A DNA stretch of 64,000 nucleotides from Rhizohabitans arisaemae (GTDB taxonomy: Bacteria > Actinomycetota > Actinomycetes > Streptosporangiales > Streptosporangiaceae), in assembly GCF_025996515.1 (NCBI RefSeq), contig NZ_BLRH01000029.1, forward strand, positions 62,001-126,000, in the 5' to 3' direction. The notes under the pieces are model-generated. The model was not told the DNA's origin and did no database searches. It was given only the letters and a program-made list of their open reading frames with translations. Both the position numbers and the translations under genes were made by a program. Positions within the stretch are counted from its first letter, which is position 1, and each line of letters opens with the position of its first letter. Shown piece after piece: positions 1 to 9,136 of the stretch.

Positions 1-2739
1 ATCGTGGGTCTGGCCTCCAAGAACCTGTCGCTGATCGAGATGTCGGTGCTCGCGCGCTGGAACATCAAACCCAGGCTCATGGGCGTGCCCGGCGTCGCCA
101 ACGTCGCCATCTGGGGTCAACGCGAGCGCCAGCTCCAGGTCCAGGTCGATCCCGATCGACTGCGCGGCCACGGTGTCTCCCTGGACCAGGTCATCTCGAC
201 CACCGGCAACGCGCTGTGGTCCTCGCCGCTGAGCTTCGTCAAAGCCTCCACCCCGGGCTCCGGCGGCTTCATCGACACCCCACAGCAACGGCTGGGCATC
301 CAGCACATCTCCCCGATCAGGACGGCACAGGATCTGGCCAAGGTACCGGTCGAGCCTGCGGCGGACGGGGACGACGATGAGGACGACGCGGCGAAGGTCG
401 TGACGCTGGGCGACGTCGGAAACGTCGTCGAGGACCACCAGCCGCTCATCGGCGACGCCGTGCAGGCCGGCGGCAAGGGTCTCATGCTGGTCGTCGAGAA
501 GTTCCCCGGTGCCGACACGCTCGCGGTCACCAAGGGCGTCCAGGATGCGCTGGACGCCCTCAAGCCCGGCCTTTCGGGCATGGAAATCGACTCCTCGGTC
601 TACCGTCCCGCGTCCTTCGTGGAGAGCGCCCGCGCCAACCTCGCGCTGTCGCTGGCGCTTGGGCTGCTTCTGCTGATGCTGGTCGTCGGAGTCCTGCTGC
701 TCAGCTGGCGGTCCGCGGTGGTCGTCCTGGTCACCGTGCCGCTCGCGCTGGTCACGGCCATGCTCGTCCTGAGCTGGCGGGGCGGCCAGTTCAACACCCT
801 CGCCCTGGCCGGTCTTGTCGTGGCTCTCGCCGTCGTCGTGCACGACGCCGTGACCGATGTGGACCACATCGCGCGGCGGTTGCGCGAGCGAGGGGGCAGG
901 CCCGTCCACGAGGTCGTCGCGGAGGCCTCGCTCGAGGTGCGTTCACCGCTGGTCTACGCAACGTTGATCGCGGCGGCGGTGGCCGTACCGGTGCTGTTCC
1001 TGCCCGATCTGGCGGGTGTCTTCCTCGGGTCGCTGGTCACCGCCTACCTGCTGGCCATCGCCGCCTCGCTGCTGGTCTCGCTCATCGTGACGCCCGCGCT
1101 GACCTCCTTCCTGCTCTCCCGAGCCGGGACGCCCGGGCGCGAGCCCGCGATACCGCGCCGCTACGCCTCGCTGCTGACCCGGATGGCCGGCAAACCGGGG
1201 CCGCTGTACACCGTGGCGGCGCTGGTTCTCGTCGCAGGTCTCGCCGTCGGCGGGTTCGCGGTGCTGCCCAGGGTCGGCGACTCGGTGCTGCCCGCCTTCC
1301 AGGATCGGGACCTGCTGGTGCGGTGGGAGACCGAACCCGGCACCTCGCACTCCGCGATGGTGGGTGTCGGCGACCGGGTCAGTCAGGAGCTGCGGGCTTT
1401 GCCCGGGGTGCGGGGTGTGACCGCGCACGTCGGCCGCGCCGTCGCCTCCGATCAGGTCGTGAACATCAACTCGGGTGTGCTGTGGGTCGGCCTCAAGGCG
1501 GACGCCGACTACCTGGCCACGCGCGAAGCCGTACGCGGCGTAGTCGGCCGCCATCCGGGCTTCGACCGCGAGGTGCGGACCTTCCACGAGGAGAGCGTCG
1601 GCGCCACCAGGCAGACCGGCGCCGGGTCCGACGTGGCCGTCCGCGTCTACGGCAGGGACCTGGAGCAACTGAAGGCCAAGGCCGAGGAGGTACGGCAGGC
1701 CGTCGCGTCCGTCGGCGGCGTGCGGGCGGCCCAGCTCAGGCTGCAGCCCGTGGAGCCGACCGTCGAGGTCGAGGTCGACCTGGCCAAGGCGCAGAAGGAA
1801 GGTCTCAAACCAGGCGATGTACGGCGGGCCGCGGCCATCTGGTTGTCGGGAGTCGAGGTCGGCAGCCTGTTTGAGAACCAGAAGGTCTTCGAAGTCATCG
1901 TGGTGGGCACGCCCGCCACCCGGAAGGACCTGAACAGTGTGTCCGAGATCAAGCTGGACACGCCCGCAGGCCGTCAGGTTCGCCTGGGAGACGTCGCCAC
2001 GGTACGGGTGACGCCGAACCAGAACGTGTTCAAACACGAGGCCACCTCACGCTACTTCGACGTCGTCGCCGAGCTCTCGGGCCGCGGGCACGGGGAGGTC
2101 GCGGCCGACATCGAGTCGAAACTGGAGAAGATCCGGTTCCCGTTGGAGTTCCACGCCGAGGTTCTGGCGAAGGGCGACGTGAACGAGGTCGGCCTGCCGG
2201 CCCTGGCGGGACCCGCGTCGGCGGCGCTGCTGGCCGCGCTCCTGCTGCTGCAGAGCGCGCTGGGCGGCTGGCGTATGGCACTCGTCGCACTGCTCTGCCT
2301 GCCGCTCGCGCTGGCGGGGACCGCCGTGGTGGTGCTGCTCGGCGAGGATTCGCTCTCGGTGAGTGCGCTGGCCGGGTTGCTCGCGGTCGCCGCGCTGGCG
2401 ATCCAGGCGACGGTGCTGACGGCCGGGCGAATCCGGCGCCTGGCCCGACAGGACGGATCTCCGCCCACGTCGGACCATGTCGTCAGGGGTGCGGCAGAGA
2501 GCGTCGTCCCGGTGCTCACCACGTCGCTGGCCTTCGCCGCGGCTGTGCTGCCGCTGGTTCTCCTGGGTGGTGTCCCCGGTCTGGAGGTGGCCCGTCCGGT
2601 CGCGATCGCGATGCTGGGCGGCTTGGTGTCGACCCTGCTTTACGCCCTGTTCGTGCTGCCCGCCCTCTACCTGCGGCTGGCCCCCCGATCCGATCACGAT
2701 ACCGAGCTGCGGGAATTGACCGCGGTCCACACGTCTTAG
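1..2739 (+). CDS. HME-type RND efflux transporter (CusA/CzcA-like), 5' end outside window
   Basis: Membrane pump of the resistance-nodulation-division superfamily, heavy-metal branch; relatives export metal ions or small cations using the proton gradient. The frame is open from the first base. Matching it to the paralogue at 3197 (VPGVANVA is residue 170 there, 28 here) shows that about 140 N-terminal residues lie upstream. Two blocks of hydrophobic helices (about residues 210-360 and 725-890) frame the second porter domain. The TM4 signature is degraded: the paralogue reads VVVDDAIIDVEN, this copy VVVHDAVTDVDH, so the first acidic residue is His280; the TM10 stretch RNGILMINHF of the paralogue is also lost. 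The lipoprotein gene follows after 10 bases and then the second pump, so one operon is likely. Family is firm, substrate unknown; this copy may be a weak or non-conducting partner. Confidence 0.9.
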   Translation: MVGLASKNLSLIEMSVLARWNIKPRLMGVPGVANVAIWGQRERQLQVQVDPDRLRGHGVSLDQVISTTGNALWSSPLSFVKASTPGSGGFIDTPQQRLGIQHISPIRTAQDLAKVPVEPAADGDDDEDDAAKVVTLGDVGNVVEDHQPLIGDAVQAGGKGLMLVVEKFPGADTLAVTKGVQDALDALKPGLSGMEIDSSVYRPASFVESARANLALSLALGLLLLMLVVGVLLLSWRSAVVVLVTVPLALVTAMLVLSWRGGQFNTLALAGLVVALAVVVHDAVTDVDHIARRLRERGGRPVHEVVAEASLEVRSPLVYATLIAAAVAVPVLFLPDLAGVFLGSLVTAYLLAIAASLLVSLIVTPALTSFLLSRAGTPGREPAIPRRYASLLTRMAGKPGPLYTVAALVLVAGLAVGGFAVLPRVGDSVLPAFQDRDLLVRWETEPGTSHSAMVGVGDRVSQELRALPGVRGVTAHVGRAVASDQVVNINSGVLWVGLKADADYLATREAVRGVVGRHPGFDREVRTFHEESVGATRQTGAGSDVAVRVYGRDLEQLKAKAEEVRQAVASVGGVRAAQLRLQPVEPTVEVEVDLAKAQKEGLKPGDVRRAAAIWLSGVEVGSLFENQKVFEVIVVGTPATRKDLNSVSEIKLDTPAGRQVRLGDVATVRVTPNQNVFKHEATSRYFDVVAELSGRGHGEVAADIESKLEKIRFPLEFHAEVLAKGDVNEVGLPALAGPASAALLAALLLLQSALGGWRMALVALLCLPLALAGTAVVVLLGEDSLSVSALAGLLAVAALAIQATVLTAGRIRRLARQDGSPPTSDHVVRGAAESVVPVLTTSLAFAAAVLPLVLLGGVPGLEVARPVAIAMLGGLVSTLLYALFVLPALYLRLAPRSDHDTELRELTAVHTS

Positions 2740-2749
2740 AGGGGCAGCG

Positions 2750-3184
2750 GTGAACAGCCGAACGTGGATCGCGGTGGCGGCCTTGGCCGCAGGCCTGCTT
2801 GGCATCACGTCCTGCGCGCAGGACTCGACGAAATCCCAGGCGGTCAAGAACTCTCCCGTGACGGTGGAGTCGACGGGACAGGACGGGGTGAGCAGGGTCA
2901 AGGTCACCCAGCGGGCGGCCGAACGCCTGGGCATCACCTTGGCCGCCGTCCGGAGCGACGGTTCGGGGCTGGCTCTGCCGTACTCCTCCATCGTCTACGA
3001 CTCCGAGGGCTTGACCTGGGTCTACACCAACCCCGAGCCGCTGGTCTACGTGCGGGCCAGGATTACCGCCGACCGTGTCGAGGGCGAAACCGCCTACGTG
3101 ACCACGCAGCTGTCCGTGGGCATCTCGGTCGTGACGACGGGGGCGGCTGAACTGTTCGGCGCCGAGCTCGGCATAGGGAAGTAG
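2750..3184 (+). CDS. Small lipoprotein resembling the C-terminal part of an RND/HlyD adaptor
   Basis: 144 residues, GTG start preceded by GAGGGG. The N-terminus has a hydrophobic signal ending in a lipobox (ITSC, Cys about residue 22), so the mature protein should be anchored outside the membrane. The rest resembles the membrane-proximal end of CusB-type membrane-fusion proteins: a 'VPYSSIVYDSEG..WVYTNPEP..YVRARI' style strand and a closing 'VGISVVTTGAAELFGAELG'. The lipoyl domain and alpha-hairpin normal for adaptors (350-400 residues in Gram-negatives) are absent. Lying between two pumps with 10- and 12-base gaps, it is best read as their dedicated extracellular partner. A Gram-positive cell has no outer-membrane channel to reach, which would make a shortened adaptor sensible. 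That role is inferred. Confidence 0.75.
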   Translation: MNSRTWIAVAALAAGLLGITSCAQDSTKSQAVKNSPVTVESTGQDGVSRVKVTQRAAERLGITLAAVRSDGSGLALPYSSIVYDSEGLTWVYTNPEPLVYVRARITADRVEGETAYVTTQLSVGISVVTTGAAELFGAELGIGK

Positions 3185-3196
3185 GGGTCTCCGCAG

Positions 3197-6100
3197 ATGA
3201 TGCGCTGGATCGTCGGGTCGAGTCTCAGATTCCGATACATCGTGCTGGCTCTGGCCGCGGGAATGATGTTCTTCGGCGTGGGCCAGCTCCGTGACATGGC
3301 CGTCGACGTCTTCCCCGAGTTCGCCCCGCCCAGGGTCGAGGTGCAGACCGCGTGCCTTGGGCTGGCCGCGGCCGAGGTGGAGAGCCTGATCACCGTTCCG
3401 CTTGAGGAGGCGCTGAACGGGGTCGACGGGCTGGACGTCATGCGCTCCAAGTCCGTGTCGCAGCTCTCCTCCATCTTGATGATCTTCAAGCCGGGCACCG
3501 ACCTGATCAGGGCCAGGCAATTGGTCCAGGAGCGCCTGTCGACCGTCACGCCGACGATTCCCAGCTGGGCGACGCCGCCCACAATCCTCCAGCCGCTCTC
3601 CTCCACCAGCCGGGTCATGAAGATCGGTATCTCCTCGGAGAACCGTCAGCTGCTCGACCTTTCCATGATCTCGTTCTGGACGATCCGCAACAGGCTCCTC
3701 CAGGTTCCCGGTGTGGCCAACGTGGCCACCTGGGGTCAGCGCAAGCAGATGACGCTCGTACAAGTCGACCCCAAGAAGATGAACGAGCACGACGTCTCGC
3801 TGGACCAGGTGATGCGGGCCACGGGTGACTCGATGGACGCGGGGCTGCTCAAGCACTCCAACGGCACCCTGGTGGGCACCGGCGGCTTCCTAGAGACCGG
3901 CGACCGGCGCCTGCCGATCAGGCACGTGCTGCCCATCACCGCGGGCCAGGACATCGCCGCCATCCCGGTCGTCAACGGCGACGGCAAGCCGGTGCCGCTG
4001 AGCGAGATCGCCGAGGTGGTGGAGGGACACCAGCCGCTCATCGGCGACGCCGTCATCAACGACGGCGAAGGGCTGATGCTTATCGTCGAGAAGCTGCCCT
4101 GGGGCAACACGCTGGAGGTGACCAAGGGGATCGAGGCCGCCGTCGACGCGCTGCGGCCGGGCCTGCCGGGTGTGGACATCGATACCACGATCTTCAGGCC
4201 GGCCACCTTCGTCGAGGTGGCCCTGGACAACCTGACCACCTCACTCCTGCTCGGCTTCTTCCTGGTCGTGCTCATCATCGGCGCGTTCCTGTTCGAGTGG
4301 CGGGCCGCCGTGATCAGTGTGCTCACCATCCCGCTCTCACTGATGGCCGCCGTCCTGGTGCTGCAGTGGCGCGGTGACACGATCAACACGATGATCCTGG
4401 CGGGCCTGGTGATCGCGCTCGGCGTCGTCGTGGACGACGCGATCATCGACGTCGAGAACATCGTGCGAAGACTCCGGCAACACCGTGCGGCCGACAGCGG
4501 CAGATCGACCGCACAGGTGATCCTGGACGCCTCGATGGAGGTGCGCTCGCCCATCATCTACGCGACCTTGATCATCATCGCCGCCGCGGTTCCCGTCCTG
4601 TTCCTCGACGGACTGGCCGGAGCCTTCTTCGGCCCCCTGACGATCTCCTACACGCTGGCCGTCGGCGCCTCGCTGCTGGTCGCGCTGACCGTGACCCCGG
4701 CGCTATCGCTGATCATGTTGTCCAAGGCTCCGCTCGGCACCCGCGAATCACCGCTGGTCCGCTGGTTGCAGCGGGGATACCAGCACCTGCTGACCAGGAT
4801 CATCCGGCGGCCACGCTGGGCGTATGCGAGCGTCGGTGTGGTTTTGGCCGCAGGGCTCGGTGTGCTGCCCTTCCTGGGGCAATCCCTGCTGCCCTCGTTC
4901 AAGGAACGCGATTTCCTCATGCACTGGGTCACCCAGCCGGGCACCTCGCATCCGGAGATGATCCGGATCAGCGAAGCGGCCAGCAAGGAACTGCGCGCCA
5001 TCCCGGGGGTGCGCAACTTCGGGGCGCACATCGGCCAGGCCGTCAACGCCGACGAGGTGGTCGGCATGAACTTCGGCGAGAACTGGATCAGCGTCGACCC
5101 GTCCGCCGACTACGACAAGACCCTCGCCGCCGTCCAGGAGGTGGTGGACGGCTACCCGGGCCTCTACCGCGACGTGCAGACCTACCTCAAGGAACGCATC
5201 AAGGAGGTGCTCACCGGCAGCAGCGAGACCATCGTCGTCCGCATCTACGGTGACGACCTGAAGGGCCTGCGGGATGTGGCCAAGAAGATCCAGGAGCGCA
5301 TCGCGGGCATCGCCGGGGTTGTCGAGGCCCAGGCCTCGCTCCAGCAGGACATCCCCCAGGTGGAGGTCGAGGTCGACCTGGCCAGGGCGCAGAAGCACGG
5401 GCTCAAGCCCGGAGACGTACGGCGCGCGGCGGCGGCACTGCTGGCCACCGAGGAGGTCAGCGACACCTACTGGGAGGGCCGCATCTACGACGTTCGGGTG
5501 TGGAGCACCCCGGCGACCAGGTCCAGCCCGACTGCGATCAAGGAGCTGCCGATCGACACGCCCCGCGGCGAGCAGGTGCGCCTGGGAGACGTGGCCGACG
5601 TACGGATCAAGCCCACGCCGAACATCATCGAGCGCGAGGGCGGCTCGCGCAGGATCGACGTGGGCGCCAACGTCGCCGGCCGCGACCTCGGCTCGGTCGC
5701 GCGGGACGTGAAGGCCGCACTCGCGGATGTCACCTTCCCGCAGGGCTTCCACGCCGAGGTGCTCGGTGAGTACGCCGAGCGGCAGGCCGCGCAGCAGCGC
5801 CTGTTCGGCTACGCGGCGATCGCACTGGTGGCGGTCCTGGTCCTGCTCAACCTGTCCTTCCGCAGCTGGCGGCTGGCGATACTCAGCCTGATCACCCTGC
5901 CGGTCGGCCTGGTCGGCGGGATGCTCGCGGTGGCCTTGGGCGACGGAACCCTCTCCCTGGGGGCGCTGGTCGGGTTCTTCACCGTCATGGGCATCGCCGC
6001 GCGCAACGGCATCCTCATGATCAATCACTTCCAGCACCTGGAAGATCAAGAGAACGAGTCCTTCGGCGTGGACCTCGTGCTGCGCGGGGCCAGGGAGCGG

Positions 6101-6310
6101 TTGTCCCCCATTCTGATGACCGCGCTCGCGGCGGGGCTGGCGGTCGTCCCTTTGGTGATCATGGGCAACATTCCCGGGCATGAGATCGAGCACCCGCTCG
6201 CCGTCGTCGTGCTGGGCGGCCTGTTCACCTCCACCCTGCTGAACCTGTTCGTCACCCCCTCGCTCTACCTGCGCTTCGCCCGGAGCCGAGCGCGGAGCAC
6301 CACCGCGTGA
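3197..6310 (+). CDS. HME-type RND efflux transporter (CusA/CzcA-like)
   Basis: Complete 1037-residue RND pump, the usual length for the heavy-metal branch. One N-terminal helix, a large porter domain, a first helix block (about 330-500), a second porter domain, and a final helix block (about 860-1030). TM4 carries an intact acidic signature VVVDDAIIDVEN (Asp413 and Asp414), the proton-relay position in CusA-like pumps, and TM10 has GIAARNGILMINHF. The Met-rich copper funnel typical of CusA is not obvious, so the substrate is left open. It is third in the operon after the degenerate paralogue and the adaptor-like lipoprotein. RND trimers can be heteromeric (MdtBC in E. coli), so the two paralogues may assemble together with this one carrying transport; that is inference. 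Confidence 0.93.
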   Translation: MMRWIVGSSLRFRYIVLALAAGMMFFGVGQLRDMAVDVFPEFAPPRVEVQTACLGLAAAEVESLITVPLEEALNGVDGLDVMRSKSVSQLSSILMIFKPGTDLIRARQLVQERLSTVTPTIPSWATPPTILQPLSSTSRVMKIGISSENRQLLDLSMISFWTIRNRLLQVPGVANVATWGQRKQMTLVQVDPKKMNEHDVSLDQVMRATGDSMDAGLLKHSNGTLVGTGGFLETGDRRLPIRHVLPITAGQDIAAIPVVNGDGKPVPLSEIAEVVEGHQPLIGDAVINDGEGLMLIVEKLPWGNTLEVTKGIEAAVDALRPGLPGVDIDTTIFRPATFVEVALDNLTTSLLLGFFLVVLIIGAFLFEWRAAVISVLTIPLSLMAAVLVLQWRGDTINTMILAGLVIALGVVVDDAIIDVENIVRRLRQHRAADSGRSTAQVILDASMEVRSPIIYATLIIIAAAVPVLFLDGLAGAFFGPLTISYTLAVGASLLVALTVTPALSLIMLSKAPLGTRESPLVRWLQRGYQHLLTRIIRRPRWAYASVGVVLAAGLGVLPFLGQSLLPSFKERDFLMHWVTQPGTSHPEMIRISEAASKELRAIPGVRNFGAHIGQAVNADEVVGMNFGENWISVDPSADYDKTLAAVQEVVDGYPGLYRDVQTYLKERIKEVLTGSSETIVVRIYGDDLKGLRDVAKKIQERIAGIAGVVEAQASLQQDIPQVEVEVDLARAQKHGLKPGDVRRAAAALLATEEVSDTYWEGRIYDVRVWSTPATRSSPTAIKELPIDTPRGEQVRLGDVADVRIKPTPNIIEREGGSRRIDVGANVAGRDLGSVARDVKAALADVTFPQGFHAEVLGEYAERQAAQQRLFGYAAIALVAVLVLLNLSFRSWRLAILSLITLPVGLVGGMLAVALGDGTLSLGALVGFFTVMGIAARNGILMINHFQHLEDQENESFGVDLVLRGARERLSPILMTALAAGLAVVPLVIMGNIPGHEIEHPLAVVVLGGLFTSTLLNLFVTPSLYLRFARSRARSTTA

Positions 6311-6335
6311 CGGCGGACGGGTCGTCCTGGCCCCG

Positions 6336-7709
6336 TCAGGCGTCGGGGATCCAGCTGCCGTGCAGGCCGAGCGGCACCCTGGCCGGCAGGTGGATCCGGG
6401 CGAGCGGGGCGCCGGTGAAGTCCTGGGCGGACAGGATGACCAGGTCCGTGGTACCGCGATCGGGGTCGAGCACGTAGGCCATGAGATAGCCGTCGTCCTC
6501 GGTCCCGCCGTACGGGCTGGGGGCGAACGCGGCCTCGCTCACCGCGGCGCCCGCGCCGAACGCGTGCACCTCGCTGCCGCCGTGCCGCAGGTCGTGCTTG
6601 ATGAGCACGTTGGAGAACATCTCGTCGGGATGGGGTCCGTCGATCGGGAACGGCGTGCCGTACAGCGCGGCCGTCGCGGCGAAGTAGCCGTAGCGGTGCG
6701 GCCGGGACACCGTCGCCTCGTTCACCCGGGGGAAGTCCTGGGGCCGGTCGTCCAGGCGCCTGGTGTGGACCTTGCCGGCGGAGAGGTCGATCGTCCAGCG
6801 GTCGAGCGTGGGCAGGGCGCCGCCGGGGTCGGTCGGGTCCACGGGGCCGTCGGCGCGGGCGAGGTCGACGACGATTGCGCCGTCACCGTCGTCGTAGGCG
6901 TTCAGGGTGTGGCTGATGTGCGAGGGGTTGCTCTCCAGCCAGCGCACCGGCCCCCCGTCGCGGGATAGGACGCCGACCCGTCCGGGATGCTCCGGGTTCC
7001 AGCGCATGACCTGCCCGGGATCGGCACCGGCCATGAGCGCGGCGACGTCGTAGGCGAGGGGCGTGTCGTAGACGACCACATGGTTCTCGGTCAGCGCGAA
7101 GTCGTGCATGTAGGGCGTGTCGGCCGGGACGGGGATGTCGGTCACGCGGGTCACCACCCCGTTCGCGTCGGTGACGATGTGCTGGACGAACGGCATGCCG
7201 GGGATGTACGCCACCGAGTGGAGTTCACCGGTGTGCGGGTCGAGCTTGGAGTGCGCGTTCGCGCTGAAGCCCTGGGAGGTGACACCCAGGCCGCACGGCC
7301 CGACCGTGTCGAGTTCATAGCCGAGCTCGTACGGCAGGCCGCCGGCTTCGACGAGGGCGAAGGTCCGGCCGGCATGCCCGATCACGTGCGTGTTGGGGGC
7401 GAAGTCCATCCGCGGGTCTTCGGGGGAGTCGGGCCGCCGGGGCTCCCCGAGTGCGTCGAGGACGCCGGTGGAGCGCACCCAGCGGTTGCGGTACCACTCG
7501 GCGCGGCCGTCGCGGATGCGGACACCGTGCACCATGCCCTCTCCCGCCGCCCAGAGGTGTGCGGCGGGGTCGTCGACGCCGAGGGGGTTGGGTCCGATGC
7601 GGAGGTAGCGCCCGGTGAGTTCCCGAGGGATATCCCCGGTCACCGGCAGGTCGTAGGCGGTGGTTTCGGTGGTTACGGGGGCGAAGGCGCCCTTCAGGTA
7701 GCGGTTGAT
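6336..7709 (-). CDS. Carotenoid cleavage oxygenase family protein (RPE65/lignostilbene dioxygenase type)
   Basis: Seven-bladed beta-propeller, non-haem iron(II) dioxygenase family that cleaves a double bond in carotenoids, apocarotenoids or stilbenes. The expected His ligands are visible in context: NTHVIGHAG, NAHSKLDPHTG, YMHDFALTENH and a C-terminal LHGSW. The N-terminal family motif GRYLRIGPNPL is present. Start choice is odd. The first ordinary start is GTG at 7643, but the preceding 22 codons in frame (beginning INRYLKGAFAPV) look like the normal N-terminus of the family, and a perfect AGGAGG (7716-7721) sits 6 bases before ATC at 7707-7709; no ATG, GTG or TTG lies in between. I give the longer form. 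The gene diverges from the GntR-TetR regulator and its upstream region holds a 13-bp inverted repeat, so control by that regulator is likely. Confidence 0.85.
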   Translation of the reverse strand: MNRYLKGAFAPVTTETTAYDLPVTGDIPRELTGRYLRIGPNPLGVDDPAAHLWAAGEGMVHGVRIRDGRAEWYRNRWVRSTGVLDALGEPRRPDSPEDPRMDFAPNTHVIGHAGRTFALVEAGGLPYELGYELDTVGPCGLGVTSQGFSANAHSKLDPHTGELHSVAYIPGMPFVQHIVTDANGVVTRVTDIPVPADTPYMHDFALTENHVVVYDTPLAYDVAALMAGADPGQVMRWNPEHPGRVGVLSRDGGPVRWLESNPSHISHTLNAYDDGDGAIVVDLARADGPVDPTDPGGALPTLDRWTIDLSAGKVHTRRLDDRPQDFPRVNEATVSRPHRYGYFAATAALYGTPFPIDGPHPDEMFSNVLIKHDLRHGGSEVHAFGAGAAVSEAAFAPSPYGGTEDDGYLMAYVLDPDRGTTDLVILSAQDFTGAPLARIHLPARVPLGLHGSWIPDA

Positions 7710-7725
7710 GACTATCCTCCTACTT

Positions 7726-7763
7726 GGATACGTTGTACGGACGGGATTTCGTACAACGTATCC
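7726..7763. promoter_or_regulatory. Perfect 13-bp inverted repeat (probable operator)
   Basis: GGATACGTTGTAC at 7726-7738 and its exact reverse complement at 7751-7763, separated by 12 bases. It sits 4 bases upstream of the Shine-Dalgarno of the carotenoid oxygenase gene, so a bound protein would block its transcription. TetR-family operators are often such long palindromes. The neighbouring regulator contains a TetR-type helix-turn-helix, which makes it the obvious candidate ligand. Confidence 0.7.
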
Positions 7764-7799
7764 ACACCTGCCAATGACCTCAATAAATGCCTGATATGA

Positions 7800-7868
7800 C
7801 CTAGGGTAGAAGAGAGATCGGCCCCAGGTCCTTCGGCTGTCCGCCGGAATTCTGCCCTAGGGTAGAAG
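7800..7868. promoter_or_regulatory. Pair of 13-bp direct repeats CCTAGGGTAGAAG upstream of the regulator gene
   Basis: Identical copies at 7800-7812 and 7856-7868; the second ends 8 bases before the first possible start of the GntR-TetR regulator. The spacing (56 bp start to start) is close to five helical turns, which would place both copies on nearly the same face. The motif is unlike the inverted repeat at 7726-7763, so the intergenic region holds two site types, matching a protein with two different DNA-binding domains. Function inferred. Confidence 0.6.
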
Positions 7869-7875
7869 GCTCCGA

Positions 7876-8847
7876 GTGAAAGGCGAAACCGTGACCGCCG
7901 CCGACCCGCCGTACGTCCGGATCGCCGCGGAGATCCGCGCCCGGATCTCCTCCGGCGAGCTCCGCCCGGGAGACCGGATCCCCTCCACCCGGCAGATCAC
8001 CAAGCAGTGGGGGGTGGCCAAGGCGACCGCGAGCAAAGTGATCGATGTGCTGGGCCGCGAAGGTGTGGTCAAGACCGTGCCCCGCGTCGGAACCGTCGTC
8101 GCCGGCCCGGACGCGGCCCCCGACGTCCCGGGGAAGGCCACCCGGGCAACACGCCCGGCCCGTGTGCCCGTACGGCATCTGAGCGCCGCCCGGATCGCCG
8201 CGGCGGCGATGGCGATCGCCGACGAGCAGGGCTTGGCCGGGCTGTCCATGCGCGGCGTCGCAGGCGCCCTCGAAGTCCCCACCATGTCGCTCTACCGGTA
8301 TGTGGACACCAAGGACCAGCTGCTCGACCTCATGGCCGACGCCGCCTTCGGTGAGATCGAGTACCCGCCCGCCGCTCCCGAATCCTGGCGGGCGCATCTG
8401 GAACTGGCGGCTCGGCTGCAATGGCGGGTCTACCGCCGCCACCCGTGGCTGCCGGCCGTGATCTCGCTCACCCATCCGCGCGTTCTGCCCAACCTCGCGC
8501 GTTACGGCGAATGGACGTTGCGGGCCACCCGCAAGCTCGGGTTGGACCTCGAGGCCGGCGCGATGGTGCATCTGATGATCGCCAACTATGTCCGCGGGAC
8601 GGCCACGAACCTGGACCTGCAGGCCGAAATGGAGCAGCGGACCGGGCTCGCCGGCGGATCGTGGGTCATGGCGCAGTTCGCCGCGGCGGGTGGTTCCGCG
8701 CCGCGGCGTGACGAGCTGCCTGAGGTCGTACGGGCCATGCGGCCGGATCCGGGTTTTCGCATGGATCTCGACGACCTCTTCGAGTTCGGCCTGCGACGTC
8801 TGCTGGACGGCGTGGGCGTCCTGGTCGGCGGCCGTTCGGCACGTTGA
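7876..8847 (+). CDS. Transcriptional regulator with fused GntR and TetR DNA-binding domains
   Basis: 323 residues with two DNA-binding modules. Residues about 12-75 form a GntR winged helix (YVRIAAEIRARISSGELRPG, then SKVIDVLGREGVV). After a linker rich in Ala, Arg and Pro, residues about 100-155 form a TetR helix-turn-helix (LSMRGVAGALEVPTMSLYRY), followed by a helical TetR-type ligand and dimer domain. Such fusions are known in actinobacteria, always as regulators of adjacent genes where studied. GTG at 7876 is given; a second GTG at 7891, preceded by AAAGG, is an equally good start and fits the domain boundary better. It diverges from the carotenoid oxygenase gene and the shared region has two kinds of repeat. 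Autoregulation and repression of the oxygenase are likely; the inducer is unknown. Confidence 0.88.
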   Translation: MKGETVTAADPPYVRIAAEIRARISSGELRPGDRIPSTRQITKQWGVAKATASKVIDVLGREGVVKTVPRVGTVVAGPDAAPDVPGKATRATRPARVPVRHLSAARIAAAAMAIADEQGLAGLSMRGVAGALEVPTMSLYRYVDTKDQLLDLMADAAFGEIEYPPAAPESWRAHLELAARLQWRVYRRHPWLPAVISLTHPRVLPNLARYGEWTLRATRKLGLDLEAGAMVHLMIANYVRGTATNLDLQAEMEQRTGLAGGSWVMAQFAAAGGSAPRRDELPEVVRAMRPDPGFRMDLDDLFEFGLRRLLDGVGVLVGGRSAR

Positions 8848-9136
8848 GGGTGGATTCAGCGACCTGGTGTGGCCGGCGTTCGCACCGGAAGCGTGCTCGA
8901 AGACGAGACCGGCGTGCGGGCGATCCTGGCGATCATCGTCATCGCGGGCCTTAGTGCTCAGATCCTCGCCTCTGGCCGTAACACCACCCACACCGTTTGA
9001 AGGGCGCCTGTCGGCACGAACCGACATTGGCGAGATCTCGCCCGGTCGCTGGGCCGAGGTCGTTGGAGGACCCGCCCGACGGGCGGCGCTTGCCGATGGA
9101 TTGGGGGATCTCCAGGGCCCGCTCGAAGCCGTGACG
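8848..9136. other. Intergenic region between convergent genes
   Basis: No convincing gene. A 43-codon GTG frame (8869-9000) encodes a hydrophobic stretch (AILAIIVIAGLSAQILA) but has no ribosome binding site. No clear terminator hairpin with a T-run was found. Confidence 0.5.

Noticed and set aside
943-2037. Long minus-strand frames opposite the RND pumps (also 2516-3856, 4748-6193)
   Set aside because: Products are His/Gly/Arg/Asp-rich and low in pattern, lacking ribosome binding sites; they are antisense shadows caused by GC-rich codons.
8869-9000. 43-codon GTG frame with a hydrophobic segment
   Set aside because: No ribosome binding site, no recognised family and next to a gene end; could be real but not supported.
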